In this document: positions 50,281 through 63,730 of the stretch, one piece after another
How the letters are laid out: the number at the start of each line of letters is the position of its first letter
How positions within the stretch are numbered: position 1 is the first letter of the stretch
Source: Protonemura montana
Lineage: Eukaryota > Arthropoda > Insecta > Plecoptera > Nemouridae
NCBI GenBank assembly: GCA_947568835.1
Contig: OX387604.1
Location: 18,567,076-18,631,075 of the forward strand
DNA: 64,000 nucleotides
Direction: 5' to 3'
Made by a program: the position numbers and the translations under genes
The notes under the pieces: generated by a model
What the model was told of the DNA's origin: nothing
The model's database searches: none
What the model saw: only the letters and a program-made list of their open reading frames with translations

Positions 50281-51336
50281 TACCAGGACACAGATACATT
50301 GTCCTTCATTCACCAGGACACAGATACATTGTCCTTCCTTCACCAGGACACAGATACACTGTCCTTCATTCACCAGGACACAGATACCCTGTCCTTCATT
50401 CACCAGGACACAGATACATTGTCCTCCCTTCACCAAGACACAGATACATTGTCCTTCCTTCACCAGGACACAGGTACATTGTCCTTCATTCACCAGGACA
50501 CAGGTACACTGTCCTTCATTCACCAGGACACAGATACACTGTCCTTCATTCACCAGGACACAGATACACTGTCCTTCATTCACCAGGACACAGATACATT
50601 GTCCTTCATTCACCAGGACACAGATACATTGTCCTTCATTCACCAGGACACAGATACATTGTCCTTCATTCACCAGGACACAGATACACTGTCCTTCATT
50701 CACCAGGACACAGATACACTGTCCTTCATTCACCAGGACACAGATACATTGTCCTTCATTCACCAGGACACAGATACATTGTCCTTCATTCACCAGGACA
50801 CAGATACATTGTCCTTCATTCACCAGGACACAGATACATTGTCCTTCATTCACCAGGACACAGATACATTGTCCTTCATTCACCAGGACACAGATACATT
50901 GTCTTTCATTCACCAGGACACAGATACATTGTCCTTCATTCACCAGGACACAGATACACTGTCCTTCATTCACCAGGACACAGATACATTGTCCTTCATT
51001 TACCAGGACACAGATACACTGTCCTTCATTCACCAGGACACAGATACACTGTCCTTCATTCACCAGGACACAGATACACTGTCCTTCATTCACCAGGACA
51101 CAGAAACACTGTCCTTCCTTCACCAGGACACAGATGCATTGTCCTTCATTCACCAGGACACAGATACATTGTCCTTCATTCACCATGACACAGATACACT
51201 GTCCTTCCTTCACCAGGACACAGATACATTGTCCTTCATTCACCAGGACACAGATACACTGTCCTTCATTCACCAGGACACAGATACATTGTCCTTCATT
51301 CACCAGGACACAGATACACTGTCCTTCATTCACCAT
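50281..51336. repeat. Minisatellite: 30-bp unit, 35 copies
   Basis: The unit is built of caccaggacacagatacat plus tgtccttcatt and repeats in exact 30-base register from 50281 to 51330, with a partial copy after. Differences are mostly single substitutions, chiefly acatt versus acact, with more variants near both ends and a homogeneous middle, the pattern expected of tandem-array turnover. Because 30 is divisible by three and the unit lacks stops in several frames, frames of 350-400 codons open on both strands. These are not genes. Confidence 0.97.
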
Positions 51337-51499
51337 AGACTCTCCACTCCAGCCTCTAGTGAAGCTTCCAAGTTTCAATCGCGTCAAGCTCTTGGTTTAA
51401 ACCCAACCTTACCACCATAGTTACGCAAATGCAGAATGCCTTTTTGCCAAAAATGAGACACTTCTTTGTAAGGTTATGTGAGTGCAGGGCTGCGAGGAG

Positions 51500-54400
51500 A
51501 TGCATTAGTTCATAAATAACACTTTCAATAATACATTTTATGGGCCATTTTTGTATTTCACTAATAATTGTGTGTTCCAAACACACAAAGGATGATAACC
51601 AAAGGATGATATGCAATCTCGTCCTGTTTTCAAAGTTCATTACGGGCTTTTAAACAAAAGATACGTTGAAAATGTTTCCTGTGAGTGAACTAATTAACAT
51701 CGATTTAGCAGTTACAAGTTGTGTCATGTGAGCCTATTTATATTTGTTTCTTGATTACTACCCTCATCGTACCCATCTCAGATATTTAAGTCTGAGAGCA
51801 CTTGCACAAGGGGATTTTTTTAAATTGTTTTATAATGTTCACTCAATTTCACTAAGTTTACTCACTTTCTATCGTTGGTTGAGTATATAGAGAGAAGCAT
51901 AGACTAAATTTCATTCACTAGAAAAATAAAATTGTTGGTAAATTCATATTTTGTGCCTATTTGTGTTTACTCTCTCTGATAAACAGCCCATCTGATTTTC
52001 ATACAAAATTGTAGTATGTCTAGAATCATTCAGTTCATTTAATTTTTTCCCTTCGATTTCCAGAAAAATTAACGCGTATATCAAAATGTAGGAACATTTT
52101 CCAGCGCGACACTGGTATATCGGGCAAAACCCGACGTTCTTACGAACTACTTAGCCAGGTTCAACTTCAAAATAAATTCTTTTTTGAATCGATGTTTTGC
52201 AAATTTCAGTATCATTTTACTCATGCCTAGCCAAGTGTGACCACCTTGCCACGCTCAGCCCGCAAGGTGACAAAAGAGTTTTAAGGGAATAAGGGAATTA
52301 GATATTCCTATTAATTAGAAATCCCATTCAGTGCTCGTTTTGTTTCTCATCGAATTGACAAATCAACGCCTATTGGTCGCTTCTGAGTTCCTAATTCCGA
52401 GTCCCTAATTCTGAGTTACCAATTCCAAGTTCCTGATTCCAAGATTCCTGATTTCCAATTCCAAGTTGCTAAATGAACCTCTTTTATTTAGTACAAGTGC
52501 CTAATTTGTGATAAGACTTGTTCAAAAAGTGCCTTAAATTTATTTTCAGTAAATTGCGCTTACTAATCAGAATTTAACAAATAATTTTTGCTTAGGAACA
52601 TTAAATTATTTTTCTAGTATTACGAGATAATAGTGCTTCGCGAACGCAATTTGAGTTGCGTTGTATGATGAGCGTAGCGATATTTTGGGATGATAAAATG
52701 TGAAGCCGATCCATTGTATAGTTCAACAGCAAAAACGCCAAAATCCACAAAATGAAGTCGGATATTTGTGAATAAGAAGAAAAAGAAAACACATGACGGT
52801 CTCAAAAACCTCACAACTACTTAATTTTGATGTATTTCACACCTTTGCAAAGTTTTGTGAACAATGTCAAACACTTTTGGCGGCACAACTCCGAAAAGTG
52901 TATACACAATTTTGTAAATTTTCGTAAATTTTGAATAGTTACAAAATAATTTGACTGATTTTCTGAAAAACTCTGGGGGTATAAGTTGAGAGCACAAAAC
53001 ATCTCTGAGAATTTGGTTCAAATCGGAGCAGGCGTTTGCAGACACTAGAGCACGAACAAACACACAGACACAAAAAAACACACGTGCATTTTTTCTGGGG
53101 TAAGTGAAATTGAAGATTTCGCTCCGCTCATAAAAAAAAATGTATTCTAAACAGTCTTTCTATTTCCACTGTTTTATTTTCAGATTTTTTGCGAATATAT
53201 CTTGTCCCCCAAAAGTCTGACCGCGTAAGGGTCTGCACCCCCAATTTTCAGTAGAAGCCGGGTTGCTAATTGTCAACACAAACGTTATCCTTGACTCTGG
53301 TCGAGTCTTGAGCTTATCTTGCAGCTGCCAAAAGTGACACTAAAATACAAAGTTTTAACGAACTTTTCATCAGTTTAAAAGCGCAATAAAATTGTTAATT
53401 AACAACTGAAACTGTAATTCAACACCAGATAAAATTGGCTATCAGAATCAAATCTAATCATACAAATTAATTTATAACATTTTAAAATAACTAGATGTTG
53501 TATTATTATTATGTGATTTAAGACTGACTCAGCGCAATGTAATACATCGGTGCAACAACTTGTTGTATGGCTCGATGATTAATTTCATTCAAGCAATTCA
53601 AATTTATAGAAAGTGATATCTCCACTAAGTTAAGGGAATAATTGCCAACCATGCACATACTAGTTGATCATCTAATATTACAAAATTTAAGGCAAATATC
53701 AAACAAAATAGTGTCTACTATTTACACTTAACTCCTGTGGGCAGATAATTTAGTAAAACCACCTACTGACTTTGCACCAAAAAGAAAAAGTAAACCGATT
53801 CCTTTCGACCACTTGCCCATGATTTTTTAACACTTCCCACAGCATACAATTTGTATAAGAAATCTGGAACCGCCATTGGTAAAACTCAATTCAAAAGAAA
53901 TTATTCGGTTGACAGTGACACTTAGACAAACGTCAACTTGACATTCCAAATAAACCAGGCTTTCACAAGCTCTCACAGCTGTTGATACATACTAACAATT
54001 TGAAATACTTCTACCAATAACCACAAACATATAACAAACCTACTACACACACAAAAATATTTCTAAAACAAATGCCATTACCCTAATTTACACAATAAAA
54101 CATACCTGCATCACAGAGAGCGAACAAACACAATAATCCAAATATCAATGATATGTGCACATTTCGTTTGGGATTCCATTTAGTTCTTTCAGTGCTTGTA
54201 ACTGTACACTTTTGTCGAATTTGTCGCTATATACATATAAATATCAAAATATGAAATAGTAGCAACCATAGACACACTCTTCCGTTACACACACATTTTT
54301 TTCAGATATTTTCGAATAATTTTTGGCCCCCAAAAGTCTGATTGCGTGGACATCTGCTTGCTCTTTTTTATTGCGTTTTCTTGCACTTGATCACTCTTTG

Positions 54401-57340
54401 TCGGGGGTGGTTCCATTTTCCCCTGAAAGACCACGTGGCCCACGCCACCTGAAGCCCAGACAGAAGTGCAGATAAACTTACAAAGTAGTCTGTTCACCCA
54501 TTTGGCAAATAGGGAGGAATGTTGATGTGGCCAAAGCAATGTATATTAGGCCAAAAGACCCTTTCATGATTTGCCACGATTCTCTCTATCTACAAGTATA
54601 AAACAAGTGCAGAGCATGTGAATTGTTTTGGTTTTGAAGAACGCACTTTGAGCAAGAGACTTGAGTTGTATGGGCTCTTAGAATTCGTTCACTCCCCAAG
54701 AAAAATATGATTTAGTTTTCTGGGCTTTGGCATTTTTTATTAAGCCAATCTTGACTCGATACACAGATGACATTTTTTTTTAATTGACGCTGTAAAATTA
54801 AAATGCAAGGTGCAGAGACGATCAAAGTTTGAAGAGAAACTTGAAGACAGAGATTTTGAGACTGTTTTTGAGTTACGTTCAGGTATTGGTTATATGGGAA
54901 TAATACAATTACTGCTGATATTTCCAAACCAATAACAACATTTCACACGTCTATATAAATTAAATTAATTTATATCTTGTTTCTGGCCATGCATTTTGGG
55001 GTTTCTGTGAAAAAAAAACAGTGCAGAGGGTGACGGAAATAATTCCAGGGAACTACCCTTGGCTCAGAATGACTTACCTTAAGATCATGAAACAGAGGAA
55101 AGTGTTGACTTTGTTGTGTACAAAATTGGTTTTCTTATCTGTAGTCATGACAGTTAACGATGAGCTTGATTCTGCAATCTCACTTAACTTCAATAAGCTT
55201 GGATATATTGCATTTATCTCGGTGCGATTTTTTAATATTTCTTTAGAAATTTCCTATTCTCTAAATGTTGTTAAGATAACTGGACATTTTTGTGTACAAT
55301 TTTCTGAACAGCGTTTGTCTACAACGCCCTTTACCGTAAGTCAAGAAATTCGTTTTGACTGACCTTTGAAAATAATTGCCTCGAATGTTCGACTGATGCA
55401 AATAAAAACCTATCTAAAATCAGAAATCGGTTATTTGGGGTTCCCAAATGGATGAAGGTTGCTGGGAAATATTAGTGAGCCTAACAGTGAGTAGGCAAGG
55501 AATATATCTTCGGGATGTCAAATTGGCTTCACATTTTCATCTCAAATTCAGCCACATTTTTATCGGAAAGGCAGGACCCCACAATCTCTCTAGTACATTG
55601 CCCTTTGACTTCTGGCTGGGCCTTCTGGGTGCCATTGACATGCCAAATGTTAAAAAATTTGTAATAAAGTGCAAATTTGTACTTGAGTAACCTGGGTTGG
55701 CCAGAGGGGAGGGGGTCGTTACTGCATAAAAAATATATTTTTGGGGTTTTGAGTCCGAGTGGACCTGAATCTACGGTCTTGCCTGCAATGCTTCGAGCTT
55801 GGTCAGAGACCACACTTCATTTCCAAAATGTGTTAAGTGTGCTTACTGCGTTTAGTGCGGTAGGTATACCTGCTTGAAATATACCTTCAATACCTTTGTA
55901 TTGCATTGACATACAACATGATATTGCGATGTTGATTTCACTATATAATCATTCACGATAAATAGGTCAGATATATCCGTTGACAAATGCTCTGTACAGA
56001 TTTTGAACACCATTCACTACCTCCAAGTTAATTTGCAAACTAAAACGTTTTCTTAGGCACCGTGTCGGTAAAGATGAAATCTACACCACTGCCATTCACG
56101 GTTCATCTTGACATTTTATTGCGAACCCTAAAAATAACGAATCACCAGAATTCGAACTCTCGGCGCTCCAAGTAGAAACGCACTAAACATTTTTTAGACA
56201 CAGTTTAATTTTAGTCCATGGGGTGGCCAGTGGTGGAGGTGTGTGGGGGATGGGTTGTTTTCCGGGGTAGTTCCCCCGTCCCCGTCCCCCGTCCCCTCGG
56301 TCATCGTATCTGGAAGCATGCCCTGACATGTGCCCTGCCCGTACCCTTCCAGAGCCAGCAACAGATTTGACCAGCCAGCGAGCCGTTGAATACGTCGTTG
56401 AATACGTCGTTGAGTACGCCGCGGCTACCGCTCTGCTCGTCCATATAAAGAGATGCTTTGTGCAGATGTATAATGCAAATCTTTGCGATGATCAAAGACG
56501 CTCGCTGACCGTTATGATGATGCTATACACATTGGGGGATGCTGATGACGGAGTGGGGATAGGGTTTCACCGAAGATTAATTGATACATGATCATGACGA
56601 GACTTGATCTGAGTTGATAGTTCGAACTTCTTGCAGTTGAACGCATTTCTTAGCTTGGCAGGGTAGTCGACCCCATGACTCCTCCATACAGCGACAGAGG
56701 TCTGGTTCAGGCGTCTAGACTCCAGGTTCAACCCGATGATAATATCGATTCAGACTGGAAAGTTACTTTCGCGCTACAAATTGTTATATACTGCCCAATA
56801 AGTTACTAATACATATTTTTTGCATGAACACCTGATTAAAAAATATTAACATAGATTATAAGTTTTATACCTACGCATCTGAAAGCAGCAAGAACAAAAA
56901 CAAACTGTCTGAAAACTTTGAACGAGAACGGGTTTGCTAGAAATGTTAGGCTCGTGCACGTGCGAGCTGCGTTAGCTTGTGACTGCTCGGCAAATGAAAC
57001 ACGCTGACAATGGCTCGGTGTCAGCCCTGGTGTGCCCTTTGACGGTTTCACACCTCGAACCTAGCTACAGGATAACATATTGATGCGATTTGAAACGTGG
57101 GACGAGTCATTGACGACCACGCTGGCTTAATAAAGTTGCCATGTAGTCAGGATTCGCAGCCTCATCGGATACACAATCCGCCAATCGTGTTTAATAATTG
57201 CAGTTTGCAACAAATTTAAGCAACGTTAAAATTCAAGTTCATTTTTCTGGTTTTTCTTAGCCTGTCAAATACTATTTACATCGATTGATAGAGTTCCAAT
57301 GCACATGTAATTGCTCCTCGTAATTTAATGTGGGCCTCTC
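51500..57340. other. Long stretch without recognised gene
   Basis: AT-rich. It includes a degenerate 14-15 bp repeat at 52383-52473 (gagttcctaattcc type), a probable repeat element at about 52600-53120 edged by GAGCG-rich ends, paired direct repeats near 53.2 and 54.3 kb, and a 12-bp triplicate (gtcgttgaatac) at about 56383-56420. No credible coding exon recognised. Confidence 0.5.
53177..54357 (+). repeat. Pair of about 60-base direct repeats, 1.1 kb apart
   Basis: 53177-53236 and 54297-54357 share ttttcagat, cgaata, a near-identical cccccaaaagtctga core and a gtctgc/atctgc end. The sequence between them shows no recognised gene. Confidence 0.75.
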
Positions 57341-57348
57341 GGTTCGGA

Positions 57349-57355
57349 TATAAAA
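57349..57355 (+). promoter_or_regulatory. TATA-like element TATAAAA
   Basis: gttcggatataaaacc precedes a CpG-containing stretch with a C-rich leader. No initiator or downstream coding exon was found, so this may be chance. Confidence 0.2.
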
Positions 57356-58627
57356 CCTAAGCGACGCGACATTTGTTGACTTAACCCACATTCTCCAAGT
57401 CACCTACATTTCGCAAAGAGTCCAGACGTGCCCTCCCTTCCTGCAAAGACACCCTCGCCCACCCCCTCCCCCTCCTATTCGCTAGCGCTAGAAGGCATGG
57501 TCTTTGATGGGCCCTCGGAACCACGGATCAATAGGCATTCGGCTGTCCTCGGCGTTGTTCGTTCAGCCATTCTCTCTTCTTCGGACTCCAACATTTCAAC
57601 CCTCGTTCATGACCCGGCTATACTATAACAAGTGAACGTCACAAATTGCCCGAACTTCGTGCAACATTTAAAATATTTTACCGCTAGCCATGCACTAAGC
57701 AACATCGAGTAATAACTTAAATACTGCGTTCTGTTCGTTCAGCAGCATTGAGGAGCGCTAGGGTTGGAGTTATTCATCACGCGGACTGTTCACTCGTGGT
57801 TCTGCTTCGAAAAAGTGACGTCGCAGCGCTGTCGTCTGCGCCAGCGGCGTAACTTCTCAGTGTCTAACTTCTATTAAATCGTTATTGTGGAGTAAGCTGC
57901 TCGTGAGGGATTGGCGGCTGAATTGTGAAGTGCTCTCCTCAATTGTGTAAACCAACATGTGCTCAAGAGGTCCCGTGTGTCGTTCGCCGTGTGTCGAAAA
58001 TCCAGCGTGCTCCGTGAAATTTCAGATTGGAAAACACGAGGCGACCGCCAGCGCCACTTGCCAGTTTCCCAGCGCCACTTGCCAGCACCGTATCAGTAAG
58101 CAGCCGCGACGCATAAACACTGTGGTACGTCAACGTTCTAATATTTGTTGGTTAAGGATGACAGCTATACGAACTGTTTAAAAGTTCTTCTCCTTACTGC
58201 TCGCTTAGTAGCGTACCTTGTAATTAATGTGTAGGTAAGTTAGTGAGGTAAATCTTATCAATGTCAGTGTTCTACAACTAGGCAAGGATCCCCACATTTA
58301 CACTAATGTTAAACGTTGTCATCGCATGTAGCGAAGGATTTTATGCGCAATTCAAAGTTAATAGGACTGTAATCTATTTTTTTTAAGATAGTGCTGCAGA
58401 CACCAGATAAATATGAAAAAAATGTGTATCATATTTATAACATAACATCACTAGTCCACGTGTCATTGGAGAATGATATGCTTGCGGTGATAGGAGTTTG
58501 GCATGTTGTGATTGTGGGATGTAGTTCAGACTATTTTGGCGCGCGATCATCATCTTGCATAGTCACGATGGCCCATCGCGACTCGTGCTGTTTGTTGGTA
58601 GGGCTTCAATATCCGTTCTTGACATGG

Positions 58628-58800
58628 CCGGTGCCCAGTACCCTTTATCCGGTACCTTTAGCCCGGTATACTGCTTGGTACCCTTTACCCGGACCTTTAC
58701 CCGGTAACCTTTGCATGGTACACTTTACACAGTACCCTGAGTCTGTTACCCTTTGCCCAAAGAGATCGGCGCCCTTAGCCCAAAGAGATCGGCACCATGC
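58628..58800. repeat. Degenerate minisatellite (ggtaccctttaccc type) followed by a duplicated 21-mer
   Basis: About eight diverged copies of a 13-17 base unit run from 58628 to about 58755. Two copies of agcccaaagagatcggc-type sequence follow. Confidence 0.8.
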
Positions 58801-58849
58801 GACGACGAGTGCCCACGGCTGCGTTCTGTGTTCTGACTTGTGTGTCGCT

Positions 58850-61700
58850 GCTTAGAGCCTCGCTGGACTCCGTTGGTGCGAACAGTGAAGGACGGGGTCT
58901 AAAAGCACAAACGCCCCTATTTAATTACCTAGACGATGTCATCATTGCCCCAATCACGCTCATTGCAGCCAACTCCCCACCCGCCAGTCGCTCTCTGCGC
59001 CAGACGGCCAGACAGCAAGAAGGCGCAGGCCACAATGCAGCGACGCTTCGAAACAATTTCAAACATTTATTGTGTTCAGCGTGCACCACCTTTATTGTCT
59101 ACCTGTATTTTGGCTGAGTAGTTTTGCTATTGTTGTAAGTCCATGCTGGTATCGACATTCGCATAAATACCATCAAAATATAAGCACTAAATAGATGCAT
59201 ACATGCTTGGTACATCTTATTGAAAGTCTAATGATTGAAATGTCCGCGCACGGGCACGAGCAGCCAAAGGGCAGGCAGAGCACACATCTAGGAAATGTGC
59301 GATGCCAGGCGATGTCCTTGGCTGGCTGGCGTCTGCAGCCTCCAGCGAGCATCGAACTCTGGACCAACTGCCCTGCTACTGACTGGCGAGTCAGCGTGCC
59401 AGACAGACCTGAAAGCAGCGAGGAACGAAACACAATGCGTTCATGCGACTTGACCATGCCAATTTCTATGCGCTTACGCATTTTACAAACTGTTGTATAG
59501 ACTCGCATAGTGTTACAATTTAGCCACTGCCTTACCGTAGATATTGTACCTCCATGTGGACTAACACGCAGCCGATTCGATGGGATGTTTGACACCCGTG
59601 CGTCAGTTCGCTAGCGTAGACGGCTAGCCAGGAGTGTCCAACCAAAGTCCAAACCATGTTCTTACAAATACAAGGAGTGTCTAGTAACTACAACTTAACC
59701 TATGGTTCTGCATTCAGAAAGCTCTTCAGCGTGAGCACGCGGTGAACGTGATTCGGCCTGCCCGGCTGGCCCGGCTGGCCATGATTGCAATATCAATGTC
59801 TTGACCAGTCAGCAATCGCCTTAGGTTTTTCGGCCCTGGTTGCCGGCCGCGGTCGTTGCGCATCAAAGCAAAATCAATTCAGGGTCGTCTCTTGGCCCGC
59901 AACAAACTCTTATGTTTGTTATGTCTGGAATGATCTCCAGCCCAAGTCTGCATGGGTATTTGTCAAGGTCGATGACTGGCTAGACAGACATACAGACTAG
60001 ATCACGTCATGCAGTCCGCAATGCTTGTGCGCCCGCCGCCCGCCGCCCGCCAGTCGACCCAACGAACGAACGAACGAACGACCGACGCTCATTTTGCGTT
60101 CAGGGAAAACCATCGCAATTGTCAAATGTAATCGCGATTCGTAATCATTATCGTAATCGTAGAATCCGTTGTACGCTTGGCAATCAATTGACACTCAGAA
60201 TATTGGGTGGTGGCCTTTGCCATTGGTGATCCACCTCTTTGCATACGATGGAAGCATTCTTTTTATCCCTGATGATTTATAATGGCATAAGTGCTCTTTA
60301 TTAGGAACTGAGTTAACCCCGGCTGGGAGGAATCTCTTGTAAGCGAGGGATCTCATCAAGGAGTTCGTAAATACGGTGCTAAAATCAATGTCTTCAACTC
60401 AAATTTATTTTTGAGCGGTCAAGGGAATCAAAGTTTTAGCATACCGTTAGCACCTTTAGTGTTATGAAGAATTAGTCCGGAGCAACCCATTGAATTTAAA
60501 AAAGTGAAGAAATGAAACGTCCGGTAAAGTGTCTACTGGAAGTTTGTCCAACAGCAGAAATAAGTGTGCTATTGTCACCGAGTGCCGAGTCGCCAGCCTG
60601 CAAGTCTATAGGTCGTGCCTCTTACCGGACGACCACTTGCCAAAAAACGGCGCAAAGCCTCGGGGGTTATCACTCACCCCATGCTGTGATTCGAATAGCT
60701 ATCTTTCTAACATGGACTTTCTTCAAGGCGATACAGTTTTAGTGCCAAAAATTAGTGCATGGCCCTCTTCAAATCCCCAATTCAATGATCAAGTTCCAAA
60801 TAAAAGCAGAAGCGAGTGGGGATCAATAGAAACACAGGACTCAAAAACTCTGCTTGAACTAGGCACATTCAAATTTAATTATCACGCGTTATCCATGATT
60901 CCAATATCAATCAAATTATTTCTCCACTTAGCGATGTGTACGTGACGGTTGTGTTCCGATTTGAGGAGATTTTTAGGTGAAGATTAGACTGCTCTCAGTG
61001 CACGTCTTATAATTAGTGTGACGCTCATTATTTGTGTGGATCTGGCAAACTCAGATTGTTTCTCATTTCTTCTTTACAATCAGACTGTAGCTATAAGATT
61101 ATACTACTCTAAAAATAGGTAATAAGAGATTTCAGGGCCTCGGTACACTTCCGAATCTGATAAGACATCAATCTTAATATTGGTCGCTGCACTGGTTTCT
61201 GTGCTGGCTTGAAGCTCAGACTGCGGTCGTTCCTTGCTTGCAACAGATTGTAGCGTCAAGGTCTCATGGCTAGACGAACAGTCTGCTGTCTAAGGTTATT
61301 CGTTGTTGCATATCTGAACCGACTTCCTTAAATAAAACTGGCAATTAATTTGCACGTGTGATCACAATTTTCGTGTAAGTTCGTGCAAAACTGAACCAAG
61401 TGGCTTACCAACGAATTCGGTGTTACCTGGAATGAACTGTAGGTGCACTGTACTTCCTTTCGCAAATACCAAGATAACGTTTGGCCAAACGCGCCCCTGT
61501 CTGCTCCAGGTTGTCAGAAACTGGCAAAACTTGAGAATGATAACATTTCTATCATGTCTAGACGCGATAAAAAAAACCAAATAAGAATTCAGCAACCGGA
61601 TCCAGCTCAGAGATGAATGATTCAATCATATTGATATATCTTCGTTTGAGGTGCCTAAAACCAAACGACCTTTGACTGAATGACTGATCGTCCTGATTTT
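58850..61700. other. Stretch without recognised gene
   Basis: More GC-rich than most of the window, with small repeats (cccgccg at 60030-60050, aacgaacg at 60060-60080). A 106-codon frame from ATG 58797 starts with a hydrophobic segment (FCVLTCVSLL), but I see no further support that it is a gene. Confidence 0.4.
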
Positions 61701-61707
61701 ATTGCAG

Positions 61708-61756
61708 ATCATGACTTGCTTGGACTCCAACAAGAACTACCAACGTGACAAGCAAG
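61708..61756 (+). CDS. Candidate short coding exon, possibly CHCHD7/COX23-like
   Basis: An excellent acceptor (gattttattgcag) and donor (aag/gtaagt) flank 49 bases that read IMTCLDSNKNYQRDKQ. The order CLD.N.NY.RDK resembles the second cysteine region of the CHCHD7/COX23 twin-CX9C family. However, the spacing is one residue longer, the expected cysteine after DK is Gln, and no neighbouring exon with the remaining cysteines was found. Treat the family as a guess; the exon itself is plausible. Confidence 0.3.
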
Positions 61757-62696
61757 GTAAGTGCCGCCATACTTTGTGTGAATCCAGGACAGACATTTTT
61801 GGAGGGGTGGGATGAGGTAGGGTAGGAGAGTGTCGCACAGGATTTCCATGTCAACGGCATCACAACGGTCTCTATGGAAAGGGAGGTTTTCTGAATAAAA
61901 TCACACAGTTAGTTGATCTGAATAGTTCCAAATAAGAAGTCAGATTGGGCATGGGCCCAACCACCCTTGGCTGGCAGGTGGTCGGGGCCATGGTATGGGC
62001 ATGGTTCTAGGTGCTTGGAGTTTCTACCTGCACTAAGTTAGAGTCAACCCAACCAATTGGTCGGGAACGGCCGCCAGTGGGCGGTGCTCAAATGAAACGT
62101 CTATCGCCAATACCGATTGTCCGATTTCCAATATCCGAATCATGTACTGGGGTTATGAGGGCTCAGGGTAGACCAAACCGATCAAGACGTCGGAACCTGG
62201 ATACGTTTTGGTGACGTACACAAGGAAATCAGCATTGAGCACGGAGAATGTATATATTTTCTCACCATCAAAACAAAATGTAATTTCGAAGGAGAGGAGA
62301 AATGGTGCATAAATTCTCATTTTGGTCACTGGCCCCTGATTTTTGAGTTGCTGTACTGTTAGGACGTCACAACAATGACCAGACGTCTGCGAAATTGCGG
62401 TGGGGGTGGGGTGGGGTGGTGATGGGGGTTGGTGTGGGTCGGTGCACATGGTTACTATAGCAACGGAGGCTAGCGAAAAAATGGTCTAGACTTTACACTC
62501 ACATTACATCCGCTCGCCACTAACGCTGCTTCTGTTACGCTCGATTTGTTGCCGATCCATAGATCCATGGTCGATCCATAACCCCTGATAGATTCATGTA
62601 ATCTATCTCTGATCGACCATGAGATCTGATTTTATAATTAATTGACTGTTGGCTAATTTAGACCAGAAGTAGCCATTTCAGTTTTCGTTTTCCAGT

Positions 62697-62729
62697 GCTT
62701 CAAAAATCAAAATATCAAAACTTCTTGGG
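62697..62729 (+). other. Candidate 33-base micro-exon
   Basis: ttttccag and tgg/gtaagt flank 33 bases that would join the 61708-61756 exon in frame (VLQKSKYQNFLG). It has consensus splice sites but is unrecognised and may be chance. Confidence 0.2.
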
Positions 62730-63060
62730 TAAGTTTTACAATTTTAAATAGCACGTGACCTGAAGTATTTTTTCAGTGTAATGATCGCACTACTTCGGGG
62801 TGAACTACTGGACGTATCGCTTACCTAACTAGTATTTCCTTAATAATTCTCGGTTTTAACGGCCGTCAATCAGACAGCTTATGATGCATGTCCTCGATAT
62901 TCACAACAGATTTGTAATAAAAATTAGAAGAACTTCGCAAGTTCCAGTCCACATGCCCCTACCTACGGGGCTAAGCGAACCTACAATTGTTTATTTGAAC
63001 ACCACGGGCTGTGTCTCAAGGCATCCTTTTTTTCGGGTGTTTTCAGATACAACACTGCAG

Positions 63061-63209
63061 GAATTTTGTCAGGGGGTCAAAGACCTTATCAGGGGGTCGA
63101 AGATCTTGTCAGGGGGTTGAAGATTTTGTCAGGGGTCGAAGATTTTGTCAGGGGTCGATGATTTTGTCAAGGTGTCGAAGATTTTGTCAGCGGATCATTT
63201 TGTCAGTGG
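63061..63209. repeat. Minisatellite, about 20-23 bp unit
   Basis: Seven to eight copies of a unit like ttttgtcagggggtcgaaga, variable in length and sequence. Confidence 0.9.
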
Positions 63210-63320
63210 ACTGGGGATTTCAGAAAAGGTAACAGTAGCATCTACAGGTCGCCCCATACTTACGTTCCTCCCTCACTTGAAGTGCTAGGTGACCCCTCGC
63301 CTCTCCCCTCAACCATCCCG

Positions 63321-63730
63321 AGCAGAGCAGTGGCGCAGGACATGGAATTAGAGGACAGTCAGTTAAAGGGTAGGAGCACCTCAAACCTGAGCAGAGCAGT
63401 GGCGCAGGACGTGGAATTAGAAGACGGTCAGTCAAAGGGTAGGAGCACCTCACACCAGAGTAGAGCAGTGGCGCAGGACATGGAATTAGAAGACGGTCAG
63501 TCAAAGGGTAGGAGCACCTCACACCAGAGTAGAGCAGTGGCGCAGGATGTGGAATTAGAGGACAGTCAGTCGAAGGGTAGGAGCACCTCAAACCTGAGCA
63601 GAGCAGTGGCGCAGGACGTGGAATTAGTCAGTCAAAGGGTAGGAGCACCTCACACCAGAGCAGAGCAGTGGCGCAGGACATGGAATTAGAGGACGGTCAG
63701 TCAAAGGGTAGGAGCACCTCATGGCAGAGC
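63321..63730. repeat. Minisatellite, 69-bp unit, about six copies
   Basis: Copies begin (agcagagcag type) at 63321, 63390, 63459, 63528, 63597 and 63659. The fifth unit carries a 7-base deletion. As 69 is divisible by three, long frames open on both strands without being genes. Confidence 0.93.

Noticed and set aside
50115..51420. Open frames of 357-402 codons on both strands (decapeptide repeats such as HSPGHRYIVL)
   Set aside because: They exist only because the 30-bp minisatellite unit is divisible by three and lacks stops in several frames. They open on both strands at once and have no gene context.
58797..59117. 106-codon frame with a signal-like N-terminus
   Set aside because: There is no recognisable domain, it follows directly on a degenerate minisatellite, and splice or poly(A) support is lacking. 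Kept only as a note in the spacer entry.
63220..63689. Open frames of 123-135 codons on both strands
   Set aside because: They are a by-product of the 69-bp tandem repeat, the same artefact as at 50 kb.
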